Source: Flectonema sp. DT1601
Lineage: Eukaryota > Euglenozoa > Diplonemea > Diplonemida > Diplonemidae
Assembly (NCBI GenBank): GCA_964019425.1
Contig: OZ025814.1
Location: 820,001-884,000 of the forward strand
Length of the DNA stretch: 64,000 nt
Direction: 5' to 3'
A program made the translations under genes and the position numbers. Below the pieces are notes generated by a model that saw only the letters and a program-made list of their open reading frames with translations, had not been told where the DNA came from and did no database searches. Position 1 is the first letter of the stretch, and each line of letters begins with the position of its first letter. Positions 20,676 to 29,503 of the stretch are shown here, in pieces.

Positions 20676-21728
20676 ATGCTGGTTTTTGTGACGTACCCGA
20701 ACTTGGAACTCCCCGCGGTGTCATTCACGGCTGGTGCTGAGTCCCTTGTGTGCGAAGTGTTGAGGGCAGCGGCTGGGGAATGGGATATCGATGTGGAGGA
20801 AGTTGAACTCACGTTTGGTGGCGATGTCCTTTGTGAAACAAAGCGGCTCGCGGATTATGGAGTGATTGCAGAGAGCGAGGTGGAAATGTGGGAGAAGCAG
20901 TTTCGAGTATTTGGAAAATGCTGGTTTGTTGATCCGAAGCGTGATAAATTACTACATTGGCTTGGAAACCACAAAGAGGAATACTTGTACTTAGACGGCC
21001 CTACTTTCTCAGAAAATGGTTGCCTCACTGTTGGTGGTCATCAGCAAATGCCAAAGGGATTTCCTTCTGAAGCCAAACGGATTTCCTTCTGCAATTCTAA
21101 TTCCGACATCACAGTCATCCCAGATGGTTTCTTTTACGGTTCGCCAATTACTGCTCTTGATCTTTCTTGTCTTAGTAGTGTCACTACTATTGCAAAAGAC
21201 TTTTTATGTTATTCTACACAAGTCACTTTTCTTGATCTTTCTGGTCTTAGTAGTGTCACTACTATAGGAAATAGCTTTTTGTATCATTGTATGCAAATCA
21301 CTGCTCTTGATCTTTCTTGTCTTAGTAGTGTCACTACTATTGGAAATGCCTTTTTATCTGGGTGTTCGCAAATCACTTCTCTTGATCTTTCTGGTCTTAG
21401 TAGTGTCACTACTATTGGAAATAGCTTTTCATCTCATTGTTCACAAATCACTTCACTTGATCTTTCTAGTCTTAGTAGTGTCACTACTATTGGAAATAGC
21501 TTTTTATCTCATTGTTTACAAATCACTTCTCTTGATCTTTCTGGTCTTAGTAGTGTTACTACTATTGCAGATAACTTTTTGTTTCTTTGTTCGCAAATCA
21601 CTTCACTTGATCTTTCTAGTCTTAGTAGTGTCACTACTATTGGAAATAGCTTTTTATCTCATTGTTCACAAACCACTTCACTTGATCTTTCTGGTCTTAG
21701 TAGTGAAAGCATTGTTGAATTACTATGA
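20676..21728 (+). CDS. Ubiquitin-like domain plus BspA-type leucine-rich repeats, copy A (short)
   Basis: 350 aa from ATG 20676. Residues ~1-75 have the shape of a ubiquitin-like fold; LTFGGDVLCETKRLADYGV followed by ESEVEM parallels the ubiquitin stretch with LIFAGKQL and DYNIQKEST. A linker of ~85 residues follows (HKEEYLYLDGPTFSENG). Then come eight 25-residue repeats of the type ITSLDLSGLSSVTTIGNSFL..C.Q, the BspA/TpLRR pattern known from Trichomonas, Entamoeba and bacteria. The eighth repeat breaks after LDLSGLSSE and stops within 10 residues, whereas copy B has twelve repeats and a proper cap. Copy A therefore looks truncated by the rearrangement that placed the 21710 block after it. 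There is no signal peptide from this start. Confidence 0.82.
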   Translation: MLVFVTYPNLELPAVSFTAGAESLVCEVLRAAAGEWDIDVEEVELTFGGDVLCETKRLADYGVIAESEVEMWEKQFRVFGKCWFVDPKRDKLLHWLGNHKEEYLYLDGPTFSENGCLTVGGHQQMPKGFPSEAKRISFCNSNSDITVIPDGFFYGSPITALDLSCLSSVTTIAKDFLCYSTQVTFLDLSGLSSVTTIGNSFLYHCMQITALDLSCLSSVTTIGNAFLSGCSQITSLDLSGLSSVTTIGNSFSSHCSQITSLDLSSLSSVTTIGNSFLSHCLQITSLDLSGLSSVTTIADNFLFLCSQITSLDLSSLSSVTTIGNSFLSHCSQTTSLDLSGLSSESIVELL

Positions 21729-21796
21729 AAGACCAACCCTTTCGGCTTATAGATAACCTGATAAACTTTAGAACAAGAAACAAACAATCGACTCAC
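21710..21796 (+). repeat. Shared 87-nt block Y, copy A
   Basis: CATTGTTGAATTACTATGAA ... CAATCGACTCAC matches 25187-25274 with a few changes. Here it is fused directly to an LRR repeat and supplies the stop codon of gene A; at 25187 it lies downstream of an intact LRR gene. Confidence 0.85.
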
Positions 21797-21912
21797 TACC
21801 TTCTTAATGACTATTCATGTATCAATTCAAAGAGTGCTCTATTCTTGTCAGGCAACTCAACAGATTCAAGTGCATCGCATTTATGAAGAAAGAAAGTTTC
21901 ATACCTCAGTTA
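21797..21912 (-). pseudogene. Inverted 3' end of a UBL-LRR gene
   Basis: The reverse complement matches 24795-24909, the last repeat, cap and stop of gene B, with scattered substitutions and small indels. It is a degenerate fragment lying tail-to-tail with gene A. The homology ends at about 21912, inside the last repeat. Confidence 0.8.
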
Positions 21913-22064
21913 GTCGTGCAATATAAAAATACTTTTTTTTTTTTTTAAAGTGAAGTTTCTGCAATGATTACTACCACTATTTGAGGTTTTATTTTTTTTT
22001 AACATTTTTTTTTTTTTTTTTTTTTTTTTTCGGGAAACTGAAGGTTGTTACATCTCGTCCTAAT
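21913..22064. other. Unmatched spacer with a 31-nt T run
   Basis: Lies between the two inverted blocks and has no counterpart near gene B. It holds three T homopolymers and no coding frame. Confidence 0.5.
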
Positions 22065-22337
22065 GGTGTCTAGACCAAAAGGAGTGGTAAATAGGAGTAA
22101 CGTTTAGGTCAGCAATGATATGTAATAATTTAACCGATCTTTTCGTTGAGTTTGAATTTATGCCTTATAGAATGTGGAAAGGAGGGTTTAAGAAACATAA
22201 TGTAGCATGTGCTTTTCGTGAATTCCGCGATGAGTTTTATAAAGCTAGCCATTCCACAGATTAGTTTCATTATTAGTTCACGTTGTCTTTGGTAAATTAA
22301 ACAACCCTCACTCATATGGGCTGGGTAAGGAGTAGGA
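22065..22337 (-). repeat. Inverted 273-nt flank block Q, copy A
   Basis: Its reverse complement matches 24913-25185 at the same length, with few differences by eye. Both carry a 61-codon frame (starting MSEGCLIYQRQREL) that differs by one Val/Ala change. The blocks are too similar overall for that to prove coding. Confidence 0.88.
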
Positions 22338-22340
22338 TGG

Positions 22341-22512
22341 TTCGGAAATTTTTCTTTTTTAATTTTATCCGCAAACCAACCATTGTTTGTTTGATATCCC
22401 GTATGATTTATTGATTTTCATATTCGAGGTAACCTCCTCGCTAATATTTAATTACTGATCTACTGTCATACGAAACAACAAAAAAAAAGAAGAAGAAGAA
22501 AAAAGTATTCAT
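22341..22512 (+). repeat. Flank repeat Z, copy 1
   Basis: TTCGGAAATTTTTCTTTTTT ... GAAGTATTCAT-type sequence, repeated at 25275-25453 in the same orientation and, weakly, at 25627-25695. It ends in a (GAA)n stretch. It closes each UBL-LRR unit on the right. Confidence 0.85.
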
Positions 22513-22689
22513 ATCTGATAGCTATATAACTGTTTCCTTGTGAGCTTTTCCTGGCTTTTGGCTTCCTAGGCTTCGTAAATAAATAAATGAATAATCTACA
22601 TGGTTTGTCATCTTGTAGCTCTTTGAGTAGGTAGTACTTAGCTAGCTGTTGCTAAGCTCTTTTCTTTGGTCTTCAGTATTGTCTTGAGG

Positions 22690-22965
22690 ATGTGATATAT
22701 ATGTCAGCGGTCTTTCCAAAAAAAAAATATCATTCAACCGTAGCCTGAAGACCCACCTGTTTTCCCCGATCTGCTTATTTAAGGCAATAGCTTTATTCTT
22801 TTTTGGTAATTTATTTGTTTCTTTTTTATTTAGTGTGACCTGATTCCGACTGTAAGACGATCGTGTTAAAGTCTTTTGTTTTGGAAAGAATACAGCGCCA
22901 CTGTGGCGGAGTAACTAGAGCCTGTTGGTAATAATCAACACAAAACCTTTTTGAATACTTTGTTA
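22690..22965 (+). mobile_element. Possible LINE 3' tail
   Basis: The frame at 22730 reads SFNRSLKTHLFSPICLF. An F-x-x-x-LKTHLF ending is common at the C-terminus of reverse transcriptases in several LINE clades. A ~200-nt non-coding tail follows, with a CCGCCAC-type inverted repeat (CGCCACTGTGGCGG, near 22903). No polymerase motifs remain, the frame is closed just upstream, and there is no clear target duplication. It is a small, old fragment at best. Confidence 0.28.
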
Positions 22966-23094
22966 GCTACTTCAGTGAAAGTGAGATCTAATACTCAACT
23001 AAACTAAACTAACCAATAAAAAAAAAAAAAAGTTCACCAGACGCAGACATTATAATATTTATACCCTCAACAATTCAAAACAAATGTATATTTA
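22966..23094 (+). repeat. 5' flank repeat of the LRR locus, copy B
   Basis: Matches 20476-20575 except for an insertion (CTCAACTAAACTAAACTAAC plus an A run). Unlike copy A, it is separated from its gene by ~340 nt of different sequence before homology resumes at about 23438. Confidence 0.75.
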
Positions 23095-23482
23095 ATAACA
23101 AAATCAGAGGTCCGGCGCAGTTATGACCTTAAACTGACTGTCATCTTGCCTGATCCTTTTGGTTTTCATTTCTTGCTGAGTGATATGGCTATGTGCTGGC
23201 CAAATCTTTTGTGGTACATTTCTAAAGCTTTTCGGTAAGCCCGCAGTACACTTATAATGCTAACTGGGGGTGAACGATCCTCGGTACTGTTTCGGGGTTT
23301 TCTATTTTCTTTCGTGGAGCGTGGGCATATGGCACATGTGGTCGTATTATAAAGAAAGATGTATGAAAGAAAGAAGATTTTTTATTTTTTTCACCTTCCC
23401 CACTCCCAGATCATTTCTCTTTTATTTCTTTAGTTGTTCACATCTTACATCACTCTTGTCTTTCAACAGAATTCTAACAACA

Positions 23483-24895
23483 ATGCTGGTTTTTGTGACG
23501 TACCCGAACTTGGAACTCCCCGCGGTGTCATTCACGGCTGGTGCTGAGTCCCTTGTGTGCGAAGTGTTGAGGGCAGCGGCTGGGGAATGGGATATCGATG
23601 TGGAGGAAGTTGAACTCACGTTTGGTGGCGATGTCCTTTGTGAAACAGAGCGGCTCGCAGATTATGGAGTGATTGCAGAGAGCGAGATGGAAATGTGGGA
23701 GAAGCAGTTTCGGGTATTTGGGAGATACTGGTTTGTTGATTTTCCGAAGCGTGATAAATTAATACGTTGGCTTGAAAACCACAAAGAGGAATACTTGTAC
23801 TTAGACGGCCCTACTTTCTCAGAAAATGGTAGCCTCACTGTTGATGGTCATTTGCTGCCTTCAGAAGCCAAACGGATTTCCTTCTGCAATTCTAATTCCG
23901 ACATCACAGTCATCCCAGATTGTTTCTTTTACAGTTCGTCAATTACTGCTCTTGATCTTTCTGGTCTTAGTAGTGTCACCACTATTGGAAATAACTTTTT
24001 ATATTATTGTTCACAAATCACTTCTCTTGATCTTTCTGGTCTTAGTAGTGTCACTACTATTGGAAATTTCTTTTTACGTTCTACACAAGTCACTTTTCTT
24101 GATCTTTCTTGTCTTAGTAGTGTCACTACTATTCCAAATCACTTTTTGTTTTACTCTAAAATCGCTTCTCTTGATCTTTCTGGTCTTAGTAGTGTCACTG
24201 ATATTGGAATTGGCTTTTTATCTGAGTGTTCACGAATCACTTCTCTTGATCTTTCTGGTCTTAGTAGTGTCACTACCATTGGAAGAAGCTTTTTGTATAG
24301 ATGTTCACAAATCTCTTCTCTTGATCTTTCTTGTCTTAGTAGTGTCACTACTATTGCAGATGACTTTTTGTATAGGTGTTCACGAATCACTTCTCTTGAT
24401 CTTTCTTGTCTTAGTAGTGTAACCTGTATTGGAGAAAACTTTTTGTATCATTGTTCGCAAATCACTTCTCTTGATCTTTCTGGCCTTAGTAGTGTCACTA
24501 CTATTGCAGATAACTTTTTGTATCATTGTTCACAAATCACTTCTCTTGATCTTTCTTGTCTTAGTAGTGTCACTACTATTGGAAATGGCTTTTTATCTGG
24601 GTGTTCGCAAATCACTTCTCTTGATCTTTCTGGTCTTAGTAGTGTCACTGCTATTGGAAATGGCTTTTTATCTGAGTGTTCACGAATCACTTCTCTTGAC
24701 TTTTCTTGTCTTAGTAGTGTAACCTGTATAGGAGAAAACTTTTTATCTTTCTGTTTACAAATCACTTCGCTTGATCTTTCTTGTCTTAGTGGTGTAACTG
24801 AAGTAGGAAACTTCTTTCTTCATAAATGCAATGCACTTAAATCTGTTGAGTTGCCTGACAAGAATAGAGCACTCTTTGAATTGAGACATAAATAG
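23483..24895 (+). CDS. Ubiquitin-like domain plus BspA-type leucine-rich repeats, copy B (full)
   Basis: 470 aa from ATG 23483, which follows the acceptor TTGTCTTTCAACAG. The N-terminal ~75 residues are nearly identical to gene A and read as a ubiquitin-like fold (TFGGDVLCETERLADYGV). Twelve 25-residue LRRs follow, then a distinct cap (EVGNFFLHKCNALKSVELP) and a TAG stop. Repeats differ mainly in the hypervariable FL..C segment (LYYCSQ, LSECSR, LYRCSQ) while SLDLSxLSSVT is constant, a pattern that fits repeat shuffling and selection on one face. The linker differs from gene A by a ~6-residue deletion. UBL domains often dock to the proteasome or ubiquitin machinery, so an intracellular recognition role is possible but unproven. 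Confidence 0.88.
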   Translation: MLVFVTYPNLELPAVSFTAGAESLVCEVLRAAAGEWDIDVEEVELTFGGDVLCETERLADYGVIAESEMEMWEKQFRVFGRYWFVDFPKRDKLIRWLENHKEEYLYLDGPTFSENGSLTVDGHLLPSEAKRISFCNSNSDITVIPDCFFYSSSITALDLSGLSSVTTIGNNFLYYCSQITSLDLSGLSSVTTIGNFFLRSTQVTFLDLSCLSSVTTIPNHFLFYSKIASLDLSGLSSVTDIGIGFLSECSRITSLDLSGLSSVTTIGRSFLYRCSQISSLDLSCLSSVTTIADDFLYRCSRITSLDLSCLSSVTCIGENFLYHCSQITSLDLSGLSSVTTIADNFLYHCSQITSLDLSCLSSVTTIGNGFLSGCSQITSLDLSGLSSVTAIGNGFLSECSRITSLDFSCLSSVTCIGENFLSFCLQITSLDLSCLSGVTEVGNFFLHKCNALKSVELPDKNRALFELRHK

Positions 24896-24912
24896 TCGTT
24901 AAGAAGGTAGTA

Positions 24913-25185
24913 TCCTACTCCTTACCCAGCCCATATGAGTGAGGGTTGTTTAATTTACCAAAGACAACGTGAACTAATAATGAAACTAATCTGTGGAATG
25001 GTTAGCTTTATAAAACTCATCGCGGAATTCACGAAAAGCACATGCTACATTATGTTTCTTAAACCCTCTTTTCCACATTCTATAAGGCATAAATTCAAAC
25101 TCAACGAAAAGATCGGTTAAATTATTACATATCATTGCTGACCTAAGCGTTACTCCTATTTACGACTCCTTTTGGTCTAGACACC
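24913..25185 (+). repeat. 273-nt flank block Q, copy B (direct)
   Basis: The forward counterpart of 22065-22337. It follows the intact gene B by ~20 nt. Confidence 0.88.
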
Positions 25186-25186
25186 G

Positions 25187-25274
25187 GCATTGTTGAATTA
25201 CTATGAAAGACCCACCCTTTCGGCTTACAGATAACCTGATAAACTTTAGAACAAGAAACAAACAATCGACTCAC
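25187..25274 (+). repeat. Shared block Y, copy B
   Basis: Matches 21710-21796. Here it lies between block Q and block Z, so the order after gene B is P-Q-Y-Z, while after gene A it is Y, inverted P, spacer, inverted Q, Z. Confidence 0.85.
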
Positions 25275-25453
25275 TTCGGAAATTTTTCTTTTTTAATTTT
25301 ATCCGCAAACCAACCATTGTTTGTTTGATATCCCGTATGATTTATTGATTTTCATATTCGAGGTAACCTCCTCGCTAATATATTTAATTACTGATCTACT
25401 GTCATACGAAACAAATCAAAAAAAAATAAAAAGAAGAAGAAGAAAGTATTCAT
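25275..25453 (+). repeat. Flank repeat Z, copy 2
   Basis: Direct repeat of 22341-22512, differing by small indels near the A and GAA runs. Confidence 0.85.
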
Positions 25454-25626
25454 CCCAGTCATTTTGTTGGTATCCCGCGTTCACTGATATTTATATAGGG
25501 GGACTGTGTTAAATGGTAAAAGAAATAACCATGTTGACGTGGTCCCTTGGCTGAGAAGGGCAAACGCGATGAGTAGGACAGGCCTGACACCGCAGTGTCC
25601 CCCTTGCTTTCTTCGCTGAAGAGGGG

Positions 25627-25695
25627 TGGGTAAGGGGAATGGTCCGAAGAAAGATTTTTTAATTTTAGCCCGAAACCAACCATTATTTGTTTGTT
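25627..25695 (+). repeat. Degenerate third copy of flank repeat Z
   Basis: GGTAAGG.GAATGGTCCGAAG ... CCGAAACCAACCATTATTTG aligns with the start of Z with many changes, so it is older than the other two. Confidence 0.55.
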
Positions 25696-25941
25696 GTCCT
25701 ACGAACTTTTACATTCGATTGAATTTTCCCGCCTCTCCCCTTCTTTTGACTGATAACCATTAATACTAACTATATTTTCTTTTCTTGGCCTAAAAAGGGA
25801 CAAGTAGTATAAGATTAAGGCCTGAAACTACATATTCTATTACCCTTTGATGTTAGGAAACTGCAGAAATGAATACTTTTCTTTTATTAATCTCTACTTT
25901 TCTTCTTCTCACTTTTCTGTTCTAAAATTAATGATACTAAC

Positions 25942-26099
25942 TATATTTTCTTCTATATACACCCTGCAAGTGAGGTGACTCTCATCGTATTCACGTTTGG
26001 ATCATTTTCACATCTTACAATCACTTTATCACTCTTGTCTTTCAACAGAATTCTCACAACAATGCTGGTTTTTTGTGACGTACCCGAACTTGGTGTCAT
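25942..26099 (+). pseudogene. 5' fragment of a third UBL-LRR gene
   Basis: Repeats the leader, acceptor and first ~10 codons of gene A (compare 20566-20722). An extra T in the codon-3 T run shifts the frame, ten bases before GGTGTCAT are missing, and homology ends at 26099. Only the start of the gene survives. Confidence 0.82.
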
Positions 26100-26188
26100 G
26101 TTATTTTAATTATTCAGGAGTATAAGAAAACTTATACAAAGAAACAGAATTACTTATCATAATAAATATATTCCCTCTTAAGTACAAC

Positions 26189-27166
26189 ATGAACTCTATC
26201 GATGGAATGCTACACGTACCTCCAGAATCAAATCACGTTGATCGCTTTTATATCCCAACAGGTGGGAAACAGAAATATCAATCAGATGCTGAACCTGTAA
26301 CAGTTATTGATCTAAAAGATACGATACGAGATAAGTCTAGGGTTATACGAGATTTAGAAAAACAAGTTGAAACTACTACAGCAGGACATGAACAGCTATT
26401 GGGAAGACTTCAGTCAACTGATGAAGAGAAAAATACTTTGGAATGGCAGCATCACAGTTCTGAAACTGAAGTGAAGAGATTATCATCTGAGTTGCATATT
26501 TGCGCAAGTGAGAAGTCTATTTTATCTGCAGAATTACGAACTAAAGACGTCATAATTGCTGACCTACAACAGGAATTGACTGATCTATCAAACACTTTAT
26601 TATTTTCAAATACATCCGTCAACGGACAAGTACTTACGCTACGACATGAACTCGACTCCAGAGATGCTATAATCTCAAAATTACAATCCCAACTTGACCA
26701 TAAAGACTCAGAAATCCAATCACAACGAACATCTTTATCAGAAGTAACAATGCGAATGAGAGACTTGGAGATTAGTACACAAACGCGATCTAATGAATCG
26801 CAGGTCTACATTGATAACTTAAGAAATGATACGGAACTTTGTAGAATTCGGATTGCGGAGATGTCGGATATTATTTTAGATAAGAAAGATGAAATAAATG
26901 TTTTACAGGCATCCAATACACAATGGCTTAGGCAATACAGAAAATTAAAACAACAATTCCAATCTCAAACTAAACAATTGGAGTACATTAAATGTTTCGA
27001 AGGAGATCCTCAGCCATACGGAGAACATGAACAGTCTCCTGCAGTTGAAGCCGCTCGACTCAGATACCAAGAGGTTGCTATAGCTACGACGCCACATCAA
27101 ACATCACCACTGAGAATACACTCATCTGTGTCTAATTATAACAGTATCGAGTCTGTACTAAAATAA
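26189..27166 (+). CDS. Coiled-coil protein
   Basis: 325 aa from ATG 26189; a T-rich stretch ending ATTATTCAG near 26118 is a plausible acceptor. Residues ~40-270 are heptad-like with few helix breakers (for example LEKQVETTTAGHEQLLGRLQ and LRHELDSRDAIISKLQ). Each block has a similar cadence of D-A-I-I-x-K/D-L-Q, suggesting internal duplication of ~30-40 residues. The tail is short and polar. The hydrophilic head (GGKQKYQSDAEPVTVIDLKD) resembles that at 33890 (TESITMIDLQTT) in the larger coiled-coil gene, perhaps a shared docking motif. Function unknown. Confidence 0.78.
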   Translation: MNSIDGMLHVPPESNHVDRFYIPTGGKQKYQSDAEPVTVIDLKDTIRDKSRVIRDLEKQVETTTAGHEQLLGRLQSTDEEKNTLEWQHHSSETEVKRLSSELHICASEKSILSAELRTKDVIIADLQQELTDLSNTLLFSNTSVNGQVLTLRHELDSRDAIISKLQSQLDHKDSEIQSQRTSLSEVTMRMRDLEISTQTRSNESQVYIDNLRNDTELCRIRIAEMSDIILDKKDEINVLQASNTQWLRQYRKLKQQFQSQTKQLEYIKCFEGDPQPYGEHEQSPAVEAARLRYQEVAIATTPHQTSPLRIHSSVSNYNSIESVLK

Positions 27167-27595
27167 ACACGTTTATTGTATCGGCTATTTTTATTTTTAT
27201 TTATTTGTTTTATTTTGTCCATTTTTTTTTTTCCTCCTCGGCTTTGTATCTTTAAAAGAGTTGGAAAGGACATTGTACTGTACCACCATTAGATTTTTAT
27301 AAAGTGATTAGTGTTAACCAAGGGAACCTTGGTGTGTGTACCAACTAAATGTTGGGAAACGATGCACGTCAATGCACTACGCTTTCTTTGTGTCAATAAA
27401 TTAAAATTTTCATTGAATCTCTGTTCTACATTGTTTTTAGTTATTTTACTTCACAGATGGTGCACAAAGTGAGTGTTGTCAGCGGGGTCTGTACTTCTGG
27501 TTAACATACGTCCCAGAATGAGTGAATGAACTACATGCAATCGTCGTGTTGAATATCAATTTTGTTTACAAAATGAAATCAAATAATTATATCAG
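27167..27595 (+). other. Spacer with GAA-loop hairpin
   Basis: ACCAAGG-GAA-CCTTGGT forms a perfect 7-bp stem with a 3-nt loop at 27317-27333. A near copy, ACCAAG-GAAA-CTTGGT, lies at 44520-44535. TTACTTCACAG near 27455 and ATTATATCAG ending 27595 are acceptor candidates. Confidence 0.45.
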
Positions 27596-27603
27596 ATCTC
27601 GAC

Positions 27604-27948
27604 ATGCGAAATCAAGTAAAATATGGGGGGAAACTCTTACTGAGAAACGGAGCCAGGGCCGTCAAAGAAGATATCACCTGGGCAGCTTTGGTTGTATTAT
27701 TTAAAATGGCAAGGGACGGAAGGATATTAAAATGGAAACAATTAACTGCTCGTGAGATTTTATCTGAAGTAATATCAAATACGGAAATGGCAGCTTTACT
27801 GAAAATGAATCCAAAAAGTGCAGCTGGTCTGGTGTTACTGAGAATTGTATCATCATCAAATCGACTTATTTTTATTAGAGGCGCGGTTAAGTTAATGTTC
27901 GCCGTTTATGAGAATGAAAATGATATTTCGGAAAGATCAAAGTTATGA
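27604..27948 (+). CDS. Small basic protein, unknown
   Basis: 114 aa from ATG 27604, eight bases after a candidate acceptor (TATATCAG). It is basic and hydrophobic (YGGKLLLRNGARAV, ITWAALVVLFKMARDGRIL, SAAGLVLLRIVSSSNRLIF) and has no clear membrane helix. Codons are balanced and it lacks the homopolymers of the spacers, which supports coding. It may be a ribosomal or organellar subunit judging by size and charge, but I recognise no family. Confidence 0.6.
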   Translation: MRNQVKYGGKLLLRNGARAVKEDITWAALVVLFKMARDGRILKWKQLTAREILSEVISNTEMAALLKMNPKSAAGLVLLRIVSSSNRLIFIRGAVKLMFAVYENENDISERSKL

Positions 27949-28053
27949 TAAAAACTTTAATCTTCATAGCCTTCTAGTAATGTTTCTTTTTTTACAAAAC
28001 TTTTTTTTTTTTTCCTTCTGCAGACGTTTTTCAACAAAAAAAAAAAAAAAAAA

Positions 28054-28776
28054 ATGATGCAAAAAGCTCTAACTGTGGTGGGATTGCTCTCTCTAGTAGC
28101 AGCAATGCTCATTACAGCAGCAGTGTCAGATGGTAGAAGTCTCGCGTACATTAAGAATGAGGAAGGTGTTATAGGAACAGCTGGTGTAAAGGAGATGCCT
28201 TTCATTGGATATCCGTACGGAATTGGGTTCATCAAAGATATCTTTGGTAATTATTGGTTTGAGGGTGAAGAAATAGCTGAGTACAAAGGAGTCACTGAAG
28301 GCCATCCAGCCCACTTTGCCGTTTTATTTAAATGCGATGAACACTACAAACGGGGAATGGCTCTTTCCGGTTTCAGCGTCATTCTGGTTGTTGTTGGGTA
28401 CTTTGCTACTATTGTTCCTTTATATGCAGCGCAGTTTCCAAAACCAGCGAAGATACTTGTGAAGTATGCCCTTATAACGCAAGCGTGTTTGTTTTTTGTT
28501 AGTATTTTTGCTTTTGGTTTGGCAGCTTCGATTTACATTTCTGACTTGACATGTGTAACTTTCCCAGTCAAGGCAACCGGAACTTACACTCGTCAACAAA
28601 TTGCTTTTCAAGATTACATGGAAATCGCTTATGGACTACCAGCACTGATTATAACTTCAACGATTGCTGTTCTGAATGCGGTTTTAATTTACGTGACACA
28701 ATCTATTGTCAAAAAACGTGCTTTAGAGAGGAAGAAAAAAGAAGATGAGGAAATAAGTGACGACGAGACATCGTAG
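28054..28776 (+). CDS. Tetraspan membrane protein, amastin/claudin-like topology, paralogue 1
   Basis: 240 aa; ATG 28054 follows an 18-nt A run and the acceptor CCTTCTGCAG at about 28023. Four hydrophobic helices: ~5-25, 105-127, 137-162 and 194-218. A large loop between helices 1 and 2 carries GIGFIKDIFGNYWF and GHPAHFAVLFKC. The loop between helices 3 and 4 holds LTCVTFPV. The tail is charged (KKRALERKKKEDEE). The next gene at 29504 shares the same layout and key motifs. Amastins and claudins share this topology; the amastin signature itself is not present, so I only claim topology. Likely plasma membrane. Confidence 0.8.
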   Translation: MMQKALTVVGLLSLVAAMLITAAVSDGRSLAYIKNEEGVIGTAGVKEMPFIGYPYGIGFIKDIFGNYWFEGEEIAEYKGVTEGHPAHFAVLFKCDEHYKRGMALSGFSVILVVVGYFATIVPLYAAQFPKPAKILVKYALITQACLFFVSIFAFGLAASIYISDLTCVTFPVKATGTYTRQQIAFQDYMEIAYGLPALIITSTIAVLNAVLIYVTQSIVKKRALERKKKEDEEISDDETS

Positions 28777-29095
28777 AATTCAGAGTAAGTTTACCCCCCT
28801 GAAAAAAGATATTATTACGATGAGATTTTCTTTTGATAACAAAAAATCATCGCCAGCCATCTTCTTCCTTCGTACAGATGATGTTTGTATAGTTAAGAGA
28901 ATGTTTTTTTTTTAATTACTGGAAATGTAAGTAAAAAAGAAAATTCCCTCGAAAAATTGACTGCTTTGACCAATTGCGTCCATATTATTTATAAATAAAA
29001 TTTGCGGGGCGCGGATTGTTTTTTTTTTTTTTTTTTTTTTTCTCTCTCTTGTGGGAGATGAATTGAGCGATACTAAACATGCAAAAAGAAGAAAG

Positions 29096-29128
<33 letters not shown>

Positions 29129-29503
29129 TCTCTTATCTTTGCCACTGGCCCCATCCATCCCCGCATGCAAACTCGTTGAATTTTTTGTATAGTAAGAAAA
29201 TATATTCCGAAAAGACGAGAGCTGCTATTCTCTAGCTGTATTGCTAAATTTGGTCATTTATTTTATCTCAGTTATCTATTTGGTTTTTTTTTTTTTTTTT
29301 TTTTTTTTTGTTTTGAAAGCATATTCAAAAAAAAAATTATTTACTTAATTCATTTCGTCTAGAAGATTTCACGCAAATAAAACACGCAAATCTACAAACG
29401 GGGAATTCCACACTAACCAGCTTAACCTATTTATGTATTTCACTCACAGGAGCTATGGAACAATAATAGTCATCATCAACAATAGTACAGCAAGCTACTA
29501 AAG
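28777..29503. other. Spacer with long homopolymers
   Basis: T runs at 29020-29042 and 29286-29309 and an A run at 29098-29126. No credible coding frame. Confidence 0.55.

Noticed and set aside
21016-24765. Long open frames in the other + frames and the minus strand of the LRR arrays
   Set aside because: The 75-nt repeat is a multiple of three, so a stop-free unit stays stop-free in every frame. The true frame is the one with LRR consensus and a preceding start.
22130-25120. Conserved 61-codon frame in both Q blocks (MSEGCLIYQ...)
   Set aside because: The blocks are nearly identical overall, so an intact frame in both is not evidence of selection; no acceptor or leader was seen.
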